Shown here: piece by piece, positions 48,228-57,347 of the stretch
How the letters are laid out: every line of letters starts with the position of its first letter
How positions within the stretch are numbered: position 1 is the first letter of the stretch
NCBI GenBank assembly: GCA_947475875.1
Contig: CANJME010000008.1
Coordinates: 56,712 to 120,711, forward strand
Length of the DNA: 64,000 bases
From: Caulobacteraceae bacterium
Lineage (GTDB): Bacteria > Pseudomonadota > Alphaproteobacteria > Caulobacterales > Caulobacteraceae
Direction: 5' to 3'
The notes under the pieces: generated by a model
The model's database searches: none
What the model was told of the DNA's origin: nothing
The model's input: the letters and a program-made list of their open reading frames with translations, nothing else
Program-made: the position numbers and the translations under genes

Positions 48228-48908
48228 ATGAAGGCCTTCGAACTTCTCGAGGAATATCTGGTCGAGCACTACCCCACCCGGGCCGAACGGCTGGCCGATG
48301 GCTGGGTTCACGGCATCGGCCTGGCGGCGGCCATCGCTGGCGGCGTTGCCCTGCTGATCTATTCGGTCCTCGTGGGCGGCGCCGGCCTGATCGCGGCTAC
48401 CAGCCTGTACGCTCTTTGCCTCGTCGCCATGCTGTCGGCGTCGACCGCCTATAATCTCACCCACGTCTCGCGCGCCCGTCCCGTTCTGCGCCGGCTCGAC
48501 GAGGCGGCTATCTTCGTAATGATCGCCGGGTCCTACACGCCTTTCACCACCCAGCGGCTGGAAGGCGGCTGGGCGATCGCCATGACCGTACTTGTCTGGG
48601 CCCTGGCGGCCGTCGGCGTGGCAGGAAAGCTCTTCACGACCCGGATTTCCAACCGGGCCTGGACCTCGCTCTATGTGGCGTTCGGCTGGGTGGCGGTGAT
48701 CGCCATCTGGCCGCTGATCCAGGGTGTGACCATGGGCGCCCTGATCCTGCTGGTGATCGGCGGCCTGATCTATACGAGCGGGGCGCTCATCTATCTGAAG
48801 GCCGGCCTGCCCTTCCGGCGGGCCGTCTGGCACGGCTTCGTGGTTTCAGCCGCCGCCGTTCACTACGCGGCGATCTTCGTCGGCGTGGCCGCCGCGGCGG
48901 GTCACTAG
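48228..48908 (+). CDS. Hemolysin III family (PAQR-like) membrane protein
   Basis: The 226-residue protein starts at ATG 48228 (MKAFELLEEYLVEHYP) and has seven predicted membrane helices. Family residues include ADGWVHGIG near the N-terminus, STAYNLTH and the C-terminal WHGFVVSAAAVHYAAI, which carry the His residues of the PAQR metal site. The biological role is uncertain; relatives affect membrane homeostasis. It is divergent from padR and convergent with the acyl-CoA synthetase gene, which it overlaps by 4 bases. Confidence 0.92.
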   Translation: MKAFELLEEYLVEHYPTRAERLADGWVHGIGLAAAIAGGVALLIYSVLVGGAGLIAATSLYALCLVAMLSASTAYNLTHVSRARPVLRRLDEAAIFVMIAGSYTPFTTQRLEGGWAIAMTVLVWALAAVGVAGKLFTTRISNRAWTSLYVAFGWVAVIAIWPLIQGVTMGALILLVIGGLIYTSGALIYLKAGLPFRRAVWHGFVVSAAAVHYAAIFVGVAAAAGH

Positions 48909-50701
48909 AGCCGGTAGCCGCCCTCGGCCAGTTTGGCCACGGTCACCTTGGTCACCCGCACGAAACCCTTGCCAGGAACCCTGAAGAACGTCGGCGCCTT
49001 CGCCAAAGCGGGGTCATAGCCGGCGTCCACCAGGTCAACCTTGCGGTACTTGAAGGTGCCGGTGGTCTCGATCTGAGGCGCCAGGCGTACGAACAGCGGC
49101 TGGGCGTAGGCAGGCAGCGCCCCGTCCAGATGCGCGGCGAGCCCGGCGATATCGAACTCTTCGCCAACCACCAGCAAGGCCATGCCGGCGCGGCCCTCGG
49201 CGTGGGGCACCGCCACGCCATAGACATTGGCTTCCTTGACGCCGGGATAGGTCGAGAGCGCCACCGCCACCTCGCCCGTCGAAACGTTCTCGCCTTTCCA
49301 GCGGAAGGTGTCGCCGATCCTGTCGACGAAGTAGAGGTACTGCTCGCCATCGCGCCGCATCAGGTCGCCGGTAGCAAAGAAGGCGTCGCCCTTTTCGAAC
49401 ACGTCGTGCAGGATCTTCTTCTCGCTGGCCGCCTTGTCGGCATAGCCGGTGTAGGAATAGCGGGCGTCGTCGCTGATCTTGCCGACGCATTCGCCGACCT
49501 CGCCGTCGAGGGTTTCGATGCACAGGCCGTCCGGGCCGCGCACCGGCCGTTCGGACTCCACGTCAAAGCGGATCAGCCGGACGTTGAAGCTGTTGCGCAA
49601 GTATTTGGGCAGCCGCGCCACCGCGCCCACCCTGTGGTCAAAATTGAACAGCGAAACATTGCCTTCGGTGGAGCCATAGAACTCCAGCACCTTGCCAACC
49701 CCGAAGCGGTCCAGCATCTGTTGCCAGACATCGGCTCGAAGGCCATTGCCGAAGATCAGCCGGATCTTGTGGCCCTGGTCATGGCTGCCGGGCGGCTGGT
49801 TGACCAGGTAGCGGCATAGTTCACCGATGTAAACGAACATGGTGCAGTTCTCGGCCGCGATATCGCTCCAGAACTGACTGGCCGAGAACCGGCGTTTCAG
49901 CACTACCCGCCCGCCGTTTAGCCAGGCGGCGCCGAGGCCGCAGAGCCCTCCTGTCGCATGATAGAGCGGCAGGGTCAGATAGATGCTGTCTGTCTCCCGG
50001 GCGTCCGTCGCGCCCGCAAAGCCGCGCATGTAGAGCTGCAGCCGGGCGTGGGTGATCCGGGCGGCCTTGGGCAGGCCGGTGGTGCCCGAGGTGAAGATGA
50101 AAAGCGCGGTGTCGGCCGCCGTCATGCCCTGGCGTGTCGCCCGGTCGGGCGGCAGGGAGCTGGCGCTGCGCAGGGCGTTTGAAAGATCCCGGTGGCCGCC
50201 CCTGGCCGGAGCCAGGGTCCAGATGATGGTCGGATCCAGGCTGGCCCGGACGGCCTCGACGGCGTCTTCGGTTTCCTCGTCCACCAGGATGTGCTTGGCG
50301 CCCGACAGTTTCAGGCAGTGGGTCAACACCCCGCCGGTCAGCTGGTTGTTGATCAGGGCGGTTGTCACGCCCACCTTGGAGAGCCCCAGCCACGCCGCCG
50401 CGTAGTCAATCCGGTTGGGCATCACCAGGGCGACGGTCGCCCCGCGCAGGATGTTCTGGCTGCGCGCCCAGCTGGCGTAACGATTGGCCAACTGGTCAAA
50501 TTCGCCATAGGTGAGGGTAACACCCTCGAAGGTGATCGCCGGCCGGTCCCTGTGTTCGGCGACGGCGGCCTCGAAATCGTCGCAGGCAAGGTTGTGCGAA
50601 CTCTTCGAAATCGACCTCACGCGCGCAAGGGTGCGGTTCAGATTCCGCAGGAACGCTATTTCACGCCTGATCCTGGCGACGAGCCGCATGGATGTCTCCA
50701 A
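48905..50701 (-). CDS. FATP-like long-chain acyl-CoA synthetase
   Basis: This adenylate-forming enzyme is predicted to activate long or very-long-chain fatty acids with CoA. It has 598 residues. The AMP-binding motif is TALFIFTSGTTGLPKAARIT, YGSTEGN supports adenylate binding, and the C-terminal region has GDTFRWKGENVSTGEV, the FATP/VLACS signature. An N-terminal amphipathic stretch may hold it at the membrane. An alternative ATG lies four codons downstream (50689). It sits next to, but is transcribed separately from, the fatty-acid-modifying genes. Confidence 0.93.
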   Translation of the reverse strand: METSMRLVARIRREIAFLRNLNRTLARVRSISKSSHNLACDDFEAAVAEHRDRPAITFEGVTLTYGEFDQLANRYASWARSQNILRGATVALVMPNRIDYAAAWLGLSKVGVTTALINNQLTGGVLTHCLKLSGAKHILVDEETEDAVEAVRASLDPTIIWTLAPARGGHRDLSNALRSASSLPPDRATRQGMTAADTALFIFTSGTTGLPKAARITHARLQLYMRGFAGATDARETDSIYLTLPLYHATGGLCGLGAAWLNGGRVVLKRRFSASQFWSDIAAENCTMFVYIGELCRYLVNQPPGSHDQGHKIRLIFGNGLRADVWQQMLDRFGVGKVLEFYGSTEGNVSLFNFDHRVGAVARLPKYLRNSFNVRLIRFDVESERPVRGPDGLCIETLDGEVGECVGKISDDARYSYTGYADKAASEKKILHDVFEKGDAFFATGDLMRRDGEQYLYFVDRIGDTFRWKGENVSTGEVAVALSTYPGVKEANVYGVAVPHAEGRAGMALLVVGEEFDIAGLAAHLDGALPAYAQPLFVRLAPQIETTGTFKYRKVDLVDAGYDPALAKAPTFFRVPGKGFVRVTKVTVAKLAEGGYRL

Positions 50702-50811
50702 GGCGATGTTTCGAAGGTCGAAGCGCCCGGGTCAACCTGTCGCAGAGACATGTCAGGAATTTCTTAGTGATAAGCCTATTATTAGTGGGGGGCATCACTC
50801 GAGGATTGCCC

Positions 50812-51027
50812 ATGTTCAAGCTTTTCCGCTCTCCCGATTTCAGCCTCGGCGCCTCAGCCGCAGCGATTGTCGTGGTCTCGGGACTGGTCGGCCAGTACGC
50901 CGCCCGCGGCATGACCGCCGATCAGTGGTTCTATGGCCTGGTGGCCATCGCCGGCGCGATTACTTTGGCGGTCGTCCTTCGCTGCTGGCCCGCACCACAA
51001 AAGGTCCGCGTTCGTATCGACGAATGA
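50812..51027 (+). CDS. Small two-helix membrane protein of unknown function
   Basis: The 71-residue protein begins at ATG 50812 (MFKLFRSPDFSLGASA) behind GAGGA. It has two hydrophobic segments, about residues 14-31 and 40-58, and a basic, charged C-terminus. I do not recognise the family. It lies between the acyl-CoA synthetase and the CFA-like methyltransferase, convergent with the latter by 6 bases. Confidence 0.65.
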   Translation: MFKLFRSPDFSLGASAAAIVVVSGLVGQYAARGMTADQWFYGLVAIAGAITLAVVLRCWPAPQKVRVRIDE

Positions 51028-51033
51028 AGTCCG

Positions 51034-52239
51034 CTAGGCCGGCTTCCTGACGATCCACTGGCCGACTTCGGTTCGCCGGGTGCGGAACCCCGCCTCGCAA
51101 TAGGCGAGGTAAAACCGCCACATGCGCAGGAAGCGATCGTCGAACCCGAGCTTACGGATCTTGCTCTCCTGCGCCTCGAACCGCCGCCGCCACTCCAACA
51201 GGGTGCGGCCATAGTCATCCGAAAAATAGTCTACCGTGACCAGCTCCAGGCCCGCCGCGGCGATCTCCGCCTTCAGACGCTCGGGCGGCGCCAGCATGCC
51301 GCCCGGAAAAATGTAGCGCTGGATGAAATCCGCCTTGCGACGGTAATCGGCGAACAGGTTCTCGCGGATGGTGATGATCTGTAGCCCCGCCTTGCCGCCG
51401 GGTTTGAGCAGCTCATGGATCTTGGCGAAATAGGTCGGCCACCAGGCCTCGCCGACGGCCTCGAACATTTCGATGGAGGCAATCGCGTCATACTGGCCGG
51501 TCATGTCGCGGTAATCGATCAGCTGCAGCCGCGCCCGGTCTGAGAGTCCCTGCCGCTTCAGGCGCTCGCGGCCGTATTCCAGCTGTGAGGGCGAGAGCGT
51601 GATGCCGGTCACCTCCGCCCCCGCCTCCTTGGCCGCATGTTCGGCGAACCCGCCCCAGCCGCAGCCGATTTCGAGCACGCTGTCGCCGGCATTCAGGCCA
51701 ATCAGGCGGCAGAGCTGGGCGTATTTCTGGGTTTGGGCTTCGACCAGCCCCACCGCGCCGTTCTCATAACGCGCCGAGGAGTAGGTCATCGAGGGATCTA
51801 GCCAGAGGCCGTAGAAGTCGTTGCCCAGGTCGTAGTGGGCCTCGATATTGCGCTTTGAGCCTGCCCGGGTGTTGCGATGCAGCTTGTGCCAGGCAGTGAC
51901 CATCCAGCGCATTAGCGGATTACCGCCGATCACCTCGTCCAGTCGGTCGAGGTTGCGCGAAAAGGCCAGCAGCAAGGCCGAGATGTCCGGGCTGTCCCAC
52001 TCGCCGGCCATATAGCCTTCGCCGAAGCCCAGCAGGCCCCGCGAAAACACCCGGTCGAGAAAATGATAGTCGCGGATCACCAACCGGGCGGCCGGCGCAT
52101 TGCCGACGCCAGACAGTTTCACCTCGCGGCCGCCGGGCAGCACGAAGGTCAGGGCGCCGTCGCGCCAGTTTTCCTTGAGGACCCGTTCCACCCAGCGGAA
52201 GCGGCGAGGTGGCGGCGATACGTCAGCCGATACGCTCAT
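51034..52239 (-). CDS. Cyclopropane-fatty-acid synthase-like SAM methyltransferase (copy 1)
   Basis: This is predicted to add a methyl or methylene group to unsaturated acyl chains of membrane phospholipids. I chose ATG 52239 (MSVSADVSPPP), which overlaps the DUF2177 stop (ATGA), giving 401 residues; ATG 52251 would add four. The SAM site is VLEIGCGWGGFAEHAA, and NIEAHYDLGNDFY and FPGGMLAP are CFA-synthase hallmarks. It is the last gene of the DUF1295-cfa-DUF2177-cfa row. Confidence 0.93.
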   Translation of the reverse strand: MSVSADVSPPPRRFRWVERVLKENWRDGALTFVLPGGREVKLSGVGNAPAARLVIRDYHFLDRVFSRGLLGFGEGYMAGEWDSPDISALLLAFSRNLDRLDEVIGGNPLMRWMVTAWHKLHRNTRAGSKRNIEAHYDLGNDFYGLWLDPSMTYSSARYENGAVGLVEAQTQKYAQLCRLIGLNAGDSVLEIGCGWGGFAEHAAKEAGAEVTGITLSPSQLEYGRERLKRQGLSDRARLQLIDYRDMTGQYDAIASIEMFEAVGEAWWPTYFAKIHELLKPGGKAGLQIITIRENLFADYRRKADFIQRYIFPGGMLAPPERLKAEIAAAGLELVTVDYFSDDYGRTLLEWRRRFEAQESKIRKLGFDDRFLRMWRFYLAYCEAGFRTRRTEVGQWIVRKPA

Positions 52240-52640
52240 TTCGACAGCCATCTTGCCACAAAATACCCGGCTGTGGAGCCCAGACCGCCGATCAGGGTCC
52301 CCCAGGCCATGTCCGGCAGGCTCATGGAGAGGGTCCAGCCCTTCATGATCGCCTGGTTGGTGAGGGCGTAGGTCCCGTAGGAAACCAGGCCAAGGGCGGC
52401 GCCGGAGACCAGGGCCTGGCTGGCCTGGCCGGAGGCGAGCGCGGGCCGCACGGCGAGAAAAACGAGGCCCGCGATCATCATCAGATAGAAGGCGATGGCC
52501 GGACCGATCCTGACACCGCCGGTCAGGAGCACGCCCTGAACCGGCGCATAGAGCTTCGGCCCGATGAAGGTCAGCCAGAATGCGTCCAGCCCGACAAAGA
52601 CGACCGCCGTCGCAAGGTAAGCACCTGCATATTTGAGCAT
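52236..52640 (-). CDS. DUF2177 membrane protein
   Basis: The 134-residue protein has four membrane helices and begins at ATG 52640 (MLKYAGAYLATAVVFVGLDA). Family residues include FWLTFIGPKLY and YGTYALTNQAIMKGW. The biochemical function is unknown. Its constant company of CFA-like methyltransferases and an FAD oxidoreductase suggests a role in modifying membrane fatty acids. It is coupled to the gene downstream by a 4-base overlap. Confidence 0.9.
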   Translation of the reverse strand: MLKYAGAYLATAVVFVGLDAFWLTFIGPKLYAPVQGVLLTGGVRIGPAIAFYLMMIAGLVFLAVRPALASGQASQALVSGAALGLVSYGTYALTNQAIMKGWTLSMSLPDMAWGTLIGGLGSTAGYFVARWLSK

Positions 52641-52642
52641 GA

Positions 52643-53662
52643 TCAGGCCGGGGTCAGACGATAGTGGCTCACGCCCCACTCGGCCCCGCCCGCATGGCCG
52701 AACAGGCCCGAGGTCGCCAGGAAAAACAACCGCCATCTGCGCGACCACAACCGCGCCTCCTTACCATAGACGGACTGAAGAACCGGCCAGAGCTCATCAA
52801 AGTTCGCATCGTAGTTGGCGAGCCAGGCCTCGGCGGTCTTTTCATAATGCGCGCCCGACCAGCGCCAGTCGGCCTCGACCGTGAACAGGTCCTCGAACTG
52901 GAACATCAGCCCGTGGCTGGGCATCACCCCGCCGGTGAAGAAGTGCTGGGCGATCCAGTCGGTCTTGTCGTTCACGTCAAACCGGTAGGGCGTCGATTTG
53001 TGCGTAAAGACGTGGATGAAAGCCTTGCCGTCCGGCTTCAGCCAGCCCCTGACGCGCGAGAGCAGCGCACGCCAGTTGGACATGTGTTCGAACATCTCCA
53101 CCGAAACCACGCGGTCATAGGCGCCGGGCGCTTCGAAGGCGTTCATGTCACAGGTGATGACGGAAAGGTTTGTCAGGCCTCTTACGGCTGCCTGGCCCTC
53201 GATGAACCGGCGCTGGGAATTGGAGTTGGACACCGCGGTGATCTTCGATTTCGGATAGCACGCGGCCATCCACAACGACAGCGAACCCCAGCCGCAGCCC
53301 AGTTCCAGCACACTCTGACCGTTGGCGAGGGCGGCGTGTTCGCAGGTCTCGGCCAGAGCGCGAGCCTCCGCGGCGGCGAGGTCGGCGCCGGGCTGATAGA
53401 GGCAGGAAGAGTATTTCAGGTTGGGGCCAAGCACCCTGGAGAAGAATTCGGCGGGCAGCTCATAGTGCTGGTCGTTGGCGGCCTCAGTATGGGCGGCGAT
53501 CGGGTGGCTGGCCATCTCGGCGGCGAACACAGCATCGATGTCCGCGCCGCCGGCCATGCGGCGGGCGGCCGAGCCAACCAGAAAGGCCACGGCCCCCCGG
53601 CGCAGGGGATCGGGAATGGGAGCACCTTCAAAGGCCTGCAGGGCGGCAGCGGCGAGCGACAT
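52643..53662 (-). CDS. Cyclopropane-fatty-acid synthase-like SAM methyltransferase (copy 2)
   Basis: This 339-residue paralogue of the methyltransferase at 51034 belongs to a more distant branch. The SAM site is VLELGCGWGSLSLWMA, followed by SVEMFEHMSNW. The N-terminal region is shorter than in classical CFA synthases. It may act on a different double bond or intermediate from copy 1. It lies 3 bases upstream of the DUF1295 stop and 2 bases from the DUF2177 start, all in one operon. Confidence 0.92.
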   Translation of the reverse strand: MSLAAAALQAFEGAPIPDPLRRGAVAFLVGSAARRMAGGADIDAVFAAEMASHPIAAHTEAANDQHYELPAEFFSRVLGPNLKYSSCLYQPGADLAAAEARALAETCEHAALANGQSVLELGCGWGSLSLWMAACYPKSKITAVSNSNSQRRFIEGQAAVRGLTNLSVITCDMNAFEAPGAYDRVVSVEMFEHMSNWRALLSRVRGWLKPDGKAFIHVFTHKSTPYRFDVNDKTDWIAQHFFTGGVMPSHGLMFQFEDLFTVEADWRWSGAHYEKTAEAWLANYDANFDELWPVLQSVYGKEARLWSRRWRLFFLATSGLFGHAGGAEWGVSHYRLTPA

Positions 53663-53665
53663 GGA

Positions 53666-54469
53666 TCAGGCTCCTGATTTCGGAGGAAGGGGGAAAAAGG
53701 CCGAGGTTCTCGCCTGATAGGCGCGGTAGGTATCGCCCCGGCTTGCGAGCATGGTTTCTTCCAGCGGCGGCACGCCGGTCAGGAACCGCAAAACCCCGAA
53801 CATGGCGATGGGCGCGACCAGGGTCAGCCAGCTCACCGGGCGGGTCAGATCGAGACCCATCACCGGCCAGGCCAGCCATAGGGTCCACTCGAAGAAATAG
53901 TTGGGATGCCGCGACCAGGCCCACAGGCCCCGGTCGCAAACCGAGCCCTTCGGCGGGCCGGCCTTTTTGAAGGCGGCGAGTTGCGCATCCGCCAGACCCT
54001 CGCCGGCGATGGCGATGAGCAGGATGGCGGCGGCCGCGATGTCCCGCCCGTCCAGTCCCGCCACCGGCCGGTTCGCGGCGGATGCGATCGAGGCGCAGAG
54101 CACGGCGGTGATCGCCGCCTGGGGCATGACGAAGAGATAGAGCGTGCGCTGATAGCCTTCGCCCCACACTGTCCTGAAGCGGGCGTAGCGCGCGTCCTCG
54201 GCGCTGGTCGCCACGCGGCGGGCGATATAGCCGCCCAGCCGCAGGGCCCAGATCAGGATGATCGCGGCCGCCAGCAGCTGGCGCGTGGAGGGCGCACCGT
54301 CACCGGCAAAGGGAAAGAGCGCGGCGATGATACCCGCAGCGCCCGTCCCGAAGGTCCAGAAGACGTCGATCCAGCCGGAATTGCCGACCTGCCGCTGAAA
54401 CGCCCAGGCGACGTTCATGACCACCGCCATCAGCAGAAGCGTAAGACCGAGAACCGGCAGGCTAATCAT
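53666..54469 (-). CDS. DUF1295 membrane protein (steroid 5-alpha-reductase-like)
   Basis: The 267-residue protein starts at ATG 54469 (MISLPVLGLTLLLMAV) and has six or seven membrane helices. The C-terminal part holds the reductase/methyltransferase-like motif GLWAWSRHPNYFFEW, and EETMLASRGDTYRAYQ follows. The family is related to membrane NADPH reductases and isoprenylcysteine methyltransferases; the substrate here is probably a membrane lipid, by context. A family B repeat separates it from chrR upstream. Confidence 0.9.
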   Translation of the reverse strand: MISLPVLGLTLLLMAVVMNVAWAFQRQVGNSGWIDVFWTFGTGAAGIIAALFPFAGDGAPSTRQLLAAAIILIWALRLGGYIARRVATSAEDARYARFRTVWGEGYQRTLYLFVMPQAAITAVLCASIASAANRPVAGLDGRDIAAAAILLIAIAGEGLADAQLAAFKKAGPPKGSVCDRGLWAWSRHPNYFFEWTLWLAWPVMGLDLTRPVSWLTLVAPIAMFGVLRFLTGVPPLEETMLASRGDTYRAYQARTSAFFPLPPKSGA

Positions 54470-54480
54470 CGGCCACAGCC

Positions 54481-54608
54481 TTTCCTTCCCGCTTGTCGGG
54501 AAGGTGGCTCGCGGCAAAGCCGCGAGACGGATGGGTTAAACGGCAACGGGGATTGGCCCACCCTGGCGGCTTCGCCGCCTGTCCTTCCCAACTTCGTGGG
54601 AGGGAAAG
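54481..54608. repeat. Palindromic intergenic repeat, family B, copy 3
   Basis: TTTCCTTCCCGCTTGTCGGG on the left and CCCAACTTCGTGGGAGGG on the right are imperfect arms; inner hairpins are GCTCGCGGCAAAGCCGCGAG and GGCGGCTTCGCCGCC. It lies between chrR and the DUF1295 gene, within the sigma/ChrR locus. Confidence 0.75.
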
Positions 54609-54625
54609 GACTAACCTGATCACAG

Positions 54626-55261
54626 TCAGACCCCTGTCAGCGCCTGGACGATGCGGCCGATCCGCGTGGTCGTTCGCATAGGCCGCTCGCTGGCGATCAT
54701 GCAGACGCATTCGCCGTCCGTCTGGACCTGCGGCTGGTGATCGCAGGAAGCATCGAGCTCACAAAAGTCACCGGCCGCGAAGATCTGGTCGCCGTCCTTG
54801 TAGGCGCCTTTCAGTACGGTGGTGAATTCCACGCCGTTATGGCCGTGGGGCAGGGTGATCTGACCGGCCGGAAGGCGCAGCAGATACAACAGGTCCTTGC
54901 CTTTGCCCGCCCGGCGCGCCCTGCGGATGCCCATGCCGGGGGAGAGCCAGAGCTCACCGCCGAACGGAACGCGCCCTTCAGTGGGTTTGCCCTCCTGAGC
55001 GCGCTTCGGCTCGGGTTTGTCCAGAGCGGCCATGGCTTCGATCAGCCGCTCGGCGTCCATGTCGCCGGCCGGCAGGGACTCGATCAGGGCGCCGCCGATG
55101 GCTTCCAGACCGGAAACCGCCACGCGGCAGTCGGCGCAATGCTCCAGGTGGGCGGCGACGACGGCTGAAAAGGCCTGGCGAAGCGAGCCGGACACATAGT
55201 CGGTCAAAACCGCGTCGGTGGGGTGTTTGGTGGGGCCATACTTGGCGGGGGAAGTGGTCAT
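54626..55261 (-). CDS. chrR: ChrR-type zinc anti-sigma factor with cupin domain
   Basis: This holds the ECF sigma factor inactive until membrane or singlet-oxygen stress. The 211-residue protein has the ZAS motif H-x3-C-x2-C at His38, Cys42 and Cys45, with an upstream His13. The C-terminal cupin domain shows PHGHNGVEFTTVLKG and CDHQPQV, matching the second zinc site of ChrR. The start overlaps the sigma factor stop in an ATGA, as in other sigE-chrR pairs. Confidence 0.95.
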   Translation of the reverse strand: MTTSPAKYGPTKHPTDAVLTDYVSGSLRQAFSAVVAAHLEHCADCRVAVSGLEAIGGALIESLPAGDMDAERLIEAMAALDKPEPKRAQEGKPTEGRVPFGGELWLSPGMGIRRARRAGKGKDLLYLLRLPAGQITLPHGHNGVEFTTVLKGAYKDGDQIFAAGDFCELDASCDHQPQVQTDGECVCMIASERPMRTTTRIGRIVQALTGV

Positions 55262-55821
55262 GCGAGGTCTCCTACAAGCCCGCGCAGCCGCGCCAGCGCC
55301 AGGCGCAGGCGGGACTTCACCGTGCCGAGCGGCAGACAGAGCTGCTCGGCGATTTCGGCGTGGGCCTTGTCTCCAAAGAATGAGAGTTGAATCACCTGCA
55401 GCTGCTCAGGCGGCAGCTCCGAGATGGCCTTTCGAACCCGGCCCGCTTCCTGGGCCGTCTGCCGGGCGGTGTGGGGAGTTTCCTCCGAGCTCTCCGGCTC
55501 GTGAACGGTCAGGGCATACGCGACCGCCGATTTCTCACGGCGCAGGGTGTCGATGCGCAAATTGCGGGCGATGGTGAACATCCAGGCCGCGACGCTGGCC
55601 CGGGCCGGGTCATAGTAGGTCGCCTTGCGCCAGACGGTCAGCAGGGTTTCCTGAGCCAGTTCCTCGGCCCGGTCAGGCGCCGCGCCGTGGCGGATGAGAT
55701 AGGTCTTCACCCGCGGCGCGAAACTTACGAACAGCGCCTTGAACGCTTCCTTGTCCTGCCGCTCGGCGATGCGCAGCACCAGGCTTGCGGTGTCCGGCTC
55801 ATCCCTGCGTGCGGCCGGCAT
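55258..55821 (-). CDS. rpoE: ECF sigma factor of the ChrR-associated (ECF11) type
   Basis: This is an alternative sigma factor of 187 residues. I chose ATG 55821 (MPAARRDEPDTASLVL) because a perfect AGGAGG lies 10 bases upstream. Region 2 shows RAEELAQETLLTVWRKA and FTIARNLRIDTLRR, and region 4 ISELPPEQLQVIQLSFFG and LPLGTVKSRLRLAL. Its own promoter carries TGATCC-N16-CGTA, also found before the divergent FAD oxidoreductase gene, which implies autoregulation. Confidence 0.95.
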   Translation of the reverse strand: MPAARRDEPDTASLVLRIAERQDKEAFKALFVSFAPRVKTYLIRHGAAPDRAEELAQETLLTVWRKATYYDPARASVAAWMFTIARNLRIDTLRREKSAVAYALTVHEPESSEETPHTARQTAQEAGRVRKAISELPPEQLQVIQLSFFGDKAHAEIAEQLCLPLGTVKSRLRLALARLRGLVGDLA

Positions 55822-55923
55822 CGAACGGCGTCCTCCTGAATATGACCAGGCCAAAGCCGGACTCGCGGCAAGCGATCCGGCGCGGCTGTCCAATGTCGAG
55901 TCCAGGGTGATCATCGAAGGAGA

Positions 55924-55949
55924 TACGCAAAGCATCGCCTGCCGGATCA
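55924..55949 (-). promoter_or_regulatory. ECF sigma promoter of the sigma-chrR operon
   Basis: On the minus strand TGATCC (55949-55944), a 16-base spacer and CGTA (55927-55924) lie about 100 bases before the sigma factor start. The spacing and both blocks are identical to those of the divergent promoter at 55963. Confidence 0.8.
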
Positions 55950-55962
55950 GTCCCGGGCCAAG

Positions 55963-55988
55963 TGATCCAGTGGTTGGCCCGCCGCGTA
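55963..55988 (+). promoter_or_regulatory. ECF sigma promoter of the FAD oxidoreductase-DUF1365 operon
   Basis: TGATCC (55963-55968), 16 bases, then CGTA (55985-55988), 37 bases before the ATG at 56025. TGATCC is the known -35 element of ChrR-controlled sigma factors, so this operon is a likely direct target. Confidence 0.8.
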
Positions 55989-56024
55989 GTCCTGTCAACT
56001 GTTTCTCTTTATCTGGATCACATA

Positions 56025-57347
56025 ATGCCCGCATCTCCGCCGCTTCGTATCGCTGTCGTCGGTTCGGGAATTTCGGGGCTGTCGGCGGCCTGGCTGCTGG
56101 GCAAGGCGCACGATGTCACTCTCTATGAAAAAGAAGCTCGCCTCGGCGGCCATTCGCTGACCGTCGACGCCCAGGTCGGCGGGCGAGAGATCGCGGTCGA
56201 CACCGGCTTCATCGTCTATAATGAGCGCACCTATCCGAACCTGACCGCCCTTTTCGCTCATCTGGGGGTGCGCACCGCCGCTTCGGACATGAGTTTCGGG
56301 GTCAGCCTCGACAAGGGCCGCTTCGAATATTCCTCGAACAGCGTGGTCTCGTACCTGAAAGACCCGAGCATCCTGATCAATCCGCGCTTCTGGACAGTGC
56401 TGCGCGAATTGGTGCGCTTTTACACAACAGGCCCCCACGCCATGCGCCAGATGGTCAGCGAGGGCCTGACGCTCGGCCAGTTTCTCAATCGCTGCGGCTA
56501 TGGCCGGGAATTCCAGGAAGACCACCTGTTGCCCCAGGCTGCCGCCATCTGGTCGTGCTCGATCCATGAGATCCGCGACTACCCGGCCGCGTCCTTCATC
56601 GCCTTTTGCGACACCCACGGGCTGATGAGTTTTTCCAACCGGCCGATCTGGCGCACCGTGGTCGGCGGCAGCCGCGCCTATGTCCAGACCATCGCCAGAG
56701 CCTTCGCCGGCGAGATCCGCACCCGCGCCGGCGTTTCCGCCATCACCCGAACGAACGGCAAGGTCCGCATCCGTGACGCCTCGGGCGGGGAGGACGTCTT
56801 CGACCACGTGGTCATCGCTTCCCATGCCGACCAGGCCCTGGCCATGCTGACCGACCCGGACGAGGACGAGGCGCGGCTGCTCTCCTCATTCTCCTACACC
56901 CGCAACCAGGCGGTGCTGCACACCGACCCGGTGATGATGCCGAAGAAGAAAAACTGGTGGTCGAGCTGGAACTACCTCGGCCATACCGGCGATCATTCCG
57001 AAGCCACCGTCACCTACTGGATGAACCTCCTGCAGCCCCTCGCTACCGACCAGGACCTCTTCGTCACCCTCAATCCACCCGGACGGATCAAGCTTGAGGG
57101 CGAGATCGCGCGTCATGAGTTCGACCATCCGTTGTTCGACGCCCGGGCGCTGATCGCCCAGGACCTGCTCTGGGCCCGGCAGGGAACGCGCAATACCTGG
57201 TTCTGCGGCGCTCACTTCGGCCACGGCTTCCACGAAGACGGCATCCAGTCGGGCCTGGCGGTGGCCGAACAGCTGGGCGGGGTTCGCCGGCCCTGGTCGG
57301 TGGAAGGCGAGTCAGCCCGCATCCCGGCGGCGCGGGTTCTCACATGA
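56025..57347 (+). CDS. FAD-dependent oxidoreductase (amine oxidase/desaturase-like)
   Basis: This flavoprotein has 440 residues from ATG 56025 (MPASPPLRIAVVGSG). The Rossmann motif is VVGSGISGLSAAWLL, and LYEKEARLGGHS follows. The C-terminal FAD contact is FCGAHFGHGFHEDGIQSG. Relatives are annotated as amine oxidases or cyclopropane-fatty-acid-associated proteins. In ChrR-controlled loci this class accompanies CFA-like methyltransferases and is implicated in modifying membrane acyl chains. The stop overlaps the DUF1365 start. Confidence 0.92.
   Translation: MPASPPLRIAVVGSGISGLSAAWLLGKAHDVTLYEKEARLGGHSLTVDAQVGGREIAVDTGFIVYNERTYPNLTALFAHLGVRTAASDMSFGVSLDKGRFEYSSNSVVSYLKDPSILINPRFWTVLRELVRFYTTGPHAMRQMVSEGLTLGQFLNRCGYGREFQEDHLLPQAAAIWSCSIHEIRDYPAASFIAFCDTHGLMSFSNRPIWRTVVGGSRAYVQTIARAFAGEIRTRAGVSAITRTNGKVRIRDASGGEDVFDHVVIASHADQALAMLTDPDEDEARLLSSFSYTRNQAVLHTDPVMMPKKKNWWSSWNYLGHTGDHSEATVTYWMNLLQPLATDQDLFVTLNPPGRIKLEGEIARHEFDHPLFDARALIAQDLLWARQGTRNTWFCGAHFGHGFHEDGIQSGLAVAEQLGGVRRPWSVEGESARIPAARVLT

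Noticed and set aside
56015..56036. Third TGATCC promoter on the minus strand
   Set aside because: TGATCC at 56020-56015 is followed after 16 bases by TTGA, not CGTA.
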